DNA of 36,080 bases from assembly GCA_937967645.1 (NCBI GenBank), contig CALBTT010000014.1, positions 1-36,080 on the forward strand, written 5' to 3'. The position numbers and the translations under genes were made by a program. Positions within the stretch are counted from its first letter, which is position 1; every line of letters begins with the position of its first letter. The notes under the pieces were generated by a model. It saw only the letters and a program-made list of their open reading frames with translations, made no database searches and was not told where the DNA came from. Shown here in pieces: positions 34,399-36,080 of this stretch. The stretch comes from an uncultured Zoogloea sp. GTDB lineage: Bacteria; Pseudomonadota; Gammaproteobacteria; Burkholderiales; Rhodocyclaceae.

Positions 34399-35211
34399 AT
34401 GACGAAGATGGCAAAGACCGATCGATTCGAGAAACTCACCCTTTTGCTTGTGGAGCCTTCTGCGCTCCAGCGCCGGATCATCGTTGGCGAGTGCGCGGAA
34501 ATCGGTGCGTCAAATGTCGATGTGGTAGGCAGCCTCGCCGATGCGCTCGAATGGCTGAAAGGCTGTCGCGCCGATGTGGTCATCTCGGCACTGTACCTGC
34601 CGGACGGTACCGGCACCGAGCTGGTCGAACGGATGCGGCAGGACCCCCGCTGGGTGGATGTGCCCTTCGTGCTGATCTCCAGCGAGACCCGGCCGCAGGC
34701 CCTGGAGCCGGTCCGTCAGTCCGGTGCCTGCGGCATCCTGCCCAAGCCGTTTACCGCCTCCCAGCTGGCGAGGGCCTTGTCCCGCACCCTGGAGATGCCG
34801 GAGTCCCTGGACATGGAGGACGTGGACCTGGAGTCCCTGCGGGTGCTGCTGGTGGATGACAGCCCCAATTCCCGCCGCTTCATCCGGCGGGTACTGGAGA
34901 GCCTGGGACTGCGGAACTTCCTGGAGGCCGGCAACGGGAAGGAAGCCGTGGTGCAGCTGGCCGAGACGATGGTGGACCTGATCATCACCGACTACAACAT
35001 GCCGGAGATGGACGGGCGGGAGTTCGTCGAATACGTACGGACCCGCAGCTGGCAGCAGACCGTACCCATCCTCATGGTAACCAGCGAGTCCAGCACGAGC
35101 CGGCTGGCCGCCGTGGAGGAGGCCGGGGTGTCGGGGATCTGCGACAAGCCTTTCGACACCACCGTGCTCCAGCAACTGCTGGCGGGTATCCTGAGCCAGC
35201 GGGAAGACTGA
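34399..35211 (+). CDS. Tandem-receiver protein with a degenerate first REC domain
   Basis: A 270-residue protein made of two CheY-like receivers and no output domain. The first (about residues 12-130) has LLVEPSA in place of the two-acid motif and A64 where the phosphorylated Asp should be (VVISALYLPDGTG), though the Lys of PKPF is kept. It is therefore a pseudo-receiver. The second (about 147-268) is complete: VDDSPNS, D198 in IITDYNMPEMDG, MVTSES and CDKPFD. Such double receivers serve as phosphate sinks or as binding partners that change state on phosphorylation. An in-frame second ATG at 34408 is a possible alternative start; neither has a strong ribosome site. The gene is divergent from the hybrid kinase, its probable donor. 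Confidence 0.9.
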   Translation: MTKMAKTDRFEKLTLLLVEPSALQRRIIVGECAEIGASNVDVVGSLADALEWLKGCRADVVISALYLPDGTGTELVERMRQDPRWVDVPFVLISSETRPQALEPVRQSGACGILPKPFTASQLARALSRTLEMPESLDMEDVDLESLRVLLVDDSPNSRRFIRRVLESLGLRNFLEAGNGKEAVVQLAETMVDLIITDYNMPEMDGREFVEYVRTRSWQQTVPILMVTSESSTSRLAAVEEAGVSGICDKPFDTTVLQQLLAGILSQRED

Positions 35212-35212
35212 T

Positions 35213-35229
35213 CTCCCGCGGGCTGGGAG
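35213..35229. terminator. Short hairpin between convergent stop codons
   Basis: CTCCC (35213-35217) pairs with GGGAG (35225-35229). This 5-bp stem fills almost the whole 18-bp gap between the tandem-receiver gene and mfd. There is no T-run; it is a weak candidate only. Confidence 0.3.
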
Positions 35230-36080
35230 TCAGGCCTTGACCGCCTCGAGCAGTTCGCGCACGGCCTGAACGCGCGCCCTCAGGTCGGGGGCCGCCAACT
35301 TGCGCACCAGCTTGTCCTGGCCCGACATGCGGATGTTGCGGTCCTTCTGGATCAGCATGATGACCTTGACCGGGTCGATCGGCGCATTGGGGCCGAACTG
35401 CACCGTGATCTGGCTCTCCGAAGCGTCCATCTTGGCCACGCCGTAAGGTTTGACCAGCATGCGCAGGCGGTGGGTCTCGAGCAGGCTGCGGGTCTGGGGC
35501 GGCAGCTCGCCGAAGCGGTCGATCAGCTCTTCCTGCAGGGCCTGCAGTTCGTCCTCGCTGTCGCAGTTGGCCAGGCGCTTGTAGAGGGTCAACCGCTCCT
35601 GCACGTCGCTGCAGTAGTCGTTGGGGAGCAACGCCGGGGCATGCAGGTTGATCTCGGAGACCACTTCGAGGGGCTGGCTGAGGTCGGGTTCCTTGCCCTG
35701 CTGCAGGTCACGCACGGCGCGCTTGAGCATCTCGGTGTACAGGCTCACCCCGACCTGCTGGATCTCGCCGGACTGGTTCTCGCCGAGCACTTCGCCGGCG
35801 CCGCGGATCTCCAGATCCTGCATGGCCAGGTAGAAGCCGGAGCCCAGCTCCTCCATCATGGTGATGGCCTCCAGGCGTTTCTGGGCCTGGGCGGTGGGCT
35901 TGGCGTTGGCGTCGGTGAGCAGGTAGGCGTAGGCCTGGTGATGCGAGCGGCCGACCCGTCCGCGCAGCTGATGCAGCTGGGCCAGGCCAAAGCGGTCGGC
36001 CCGGTTGATGATGATGGTGTTGGCCGTCGGGATGTTGATGCCGGTCTCGATGATGGTGGTGCACAGCAGCAGGTTGGCCT
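35230..36080 (-). CDS. mfd: Mfd, transcription-repair coupling factor, C-terminal part (5' end outside window)
   Basis: The frame runs off the window's right edge, leaving about 283 codons of the 3' end. The visible part starts in the helicase translocation domain: LLCTTIIETGINIPTANTII, then RADRFGLAQLHQLRGRVGRS, the motif V-VI region shared with RecG. It continues through the DLEIRGAGEVLGENQSGEIQ segment (TRG-like motif region) into the C-terminal TRCF domain, which binds UvrA or is masked by autoinhibition. Mfd removes RNA polymerase stalled at lesions and recruits the UvrABC excision system. The C-terminal end (LLEAVKA) is intact. An in-frame ATG at 35859 is internal and not a real start. 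Confidence 0.96.
   Translation of the reverse strand, partial: ANLLLCTTIIETGINIPTANTIIINRADRFGLAQLHQLRGRVGRSHHQAYAYLLTDANAKPTAQAQKRLEAITMMEELGSGFYLAMQDLEIRGAGEVLGENQSGEIQQVGVSLYTEMLKRAVRDLQQGKEPDLSQPLEVVSEINLHAPALLPNDYCSDVQERLTLYKRLANCDSEDELQALQEELIDRFGELPPQTRSLLETHRLRMLVKPYGVAKMDASESQITVQFGPNAPIDPVKVIMLIQKDRNIRMSGQDKLVRKLAAPDLRARVQAVRELLEAVKA

Overview
The window is GC-rich, densely coded Gram-negative DNA. Gene content (TonB/ExbBD, a TonB-dependent receptor, LplT, a Cus-type RND copper pump, Prc, HU) and the sequence flavour of RadA, Alr and HU suggest a betaproteobacterium, perhaps a Rhodocyclales relative such as Thauera or Azoarcus. That placement is an inference from gene content and was not tested by alignment. 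No tRNA, rRNA, CRISPR array, insertion sequence or phage gene was seen.

Layout. (1) Positions 1-7462, plus strand: the 3' end of a giant cadherin-repeat surface protein, followed by a membrane diguanylate cyclase, an HD-GYP response regulator, a histidine kinase and a periplasmic solute-binding protein. Three junctions are tight, two of them 4-base ATGA overlaps. The set looks like one adhesion and cyclic-di-GMP signalling unit. (2) 7490-14254: tonB-exbB-exbD on the minus strand, divergent from a TonB-dependent receptor. Between them lies a perfect Fur-box-like palindrome that overlaps the -10 of a good minus-strand promoter. The receptor is followed by a NarL-type kinase/regulator pair whose kinase lacks the usual phosphoacceptor histidine. 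(3) 14273-20174: the lysophospholipid transporter LplT (minus), then a LysR regulator, alanine racemase, RadA, an HU protein with a clear terminator, and a small helical protein faintly like HepT. (4) 20171-22321: the periplasmic protease Prc (minus). (5) 22641-29465: a copper/silver resistance operon coding for a DUF411 protein, CusF-like, CusC-like, a CusB-like protein with a fused CusF domain, and CusA. An ATTAC-N6-GTAAT dyad lies upstream. (6) 29556-35211: a second signalling cluster with a large hybrid kinase (two receivers plus Hpt) and an HD-GYP response regulator on the minus strand, divergent from a tandem-receiver protein whose first receiver lacks its aspartate. (7) 35230 to the end: the C-terminal part of Mfd on the minus strand.

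How the parts fit. Two separate cyclic-di-GMP modules bracket the window. In the first, the cyclase makes the messenger, the HD-GYP regulator probably degrades it under control of the adjacent kinase, the solute-binding protein is a candidate ligand sensor for that kinase, and the cadherin protein is the likely output. In the second, the hybrid kinase probably feeds the downstream HD-GYP regulator and possibly the divergent receiver protein. The iron-uptake block and the copper-efflux block each carry their own plausible metal-responsive operator. The best candidates for an undescribed system are the adhesin/c-di-GMP/solute-binding cassette and the histidine-less kinase paired with a receptor gene.
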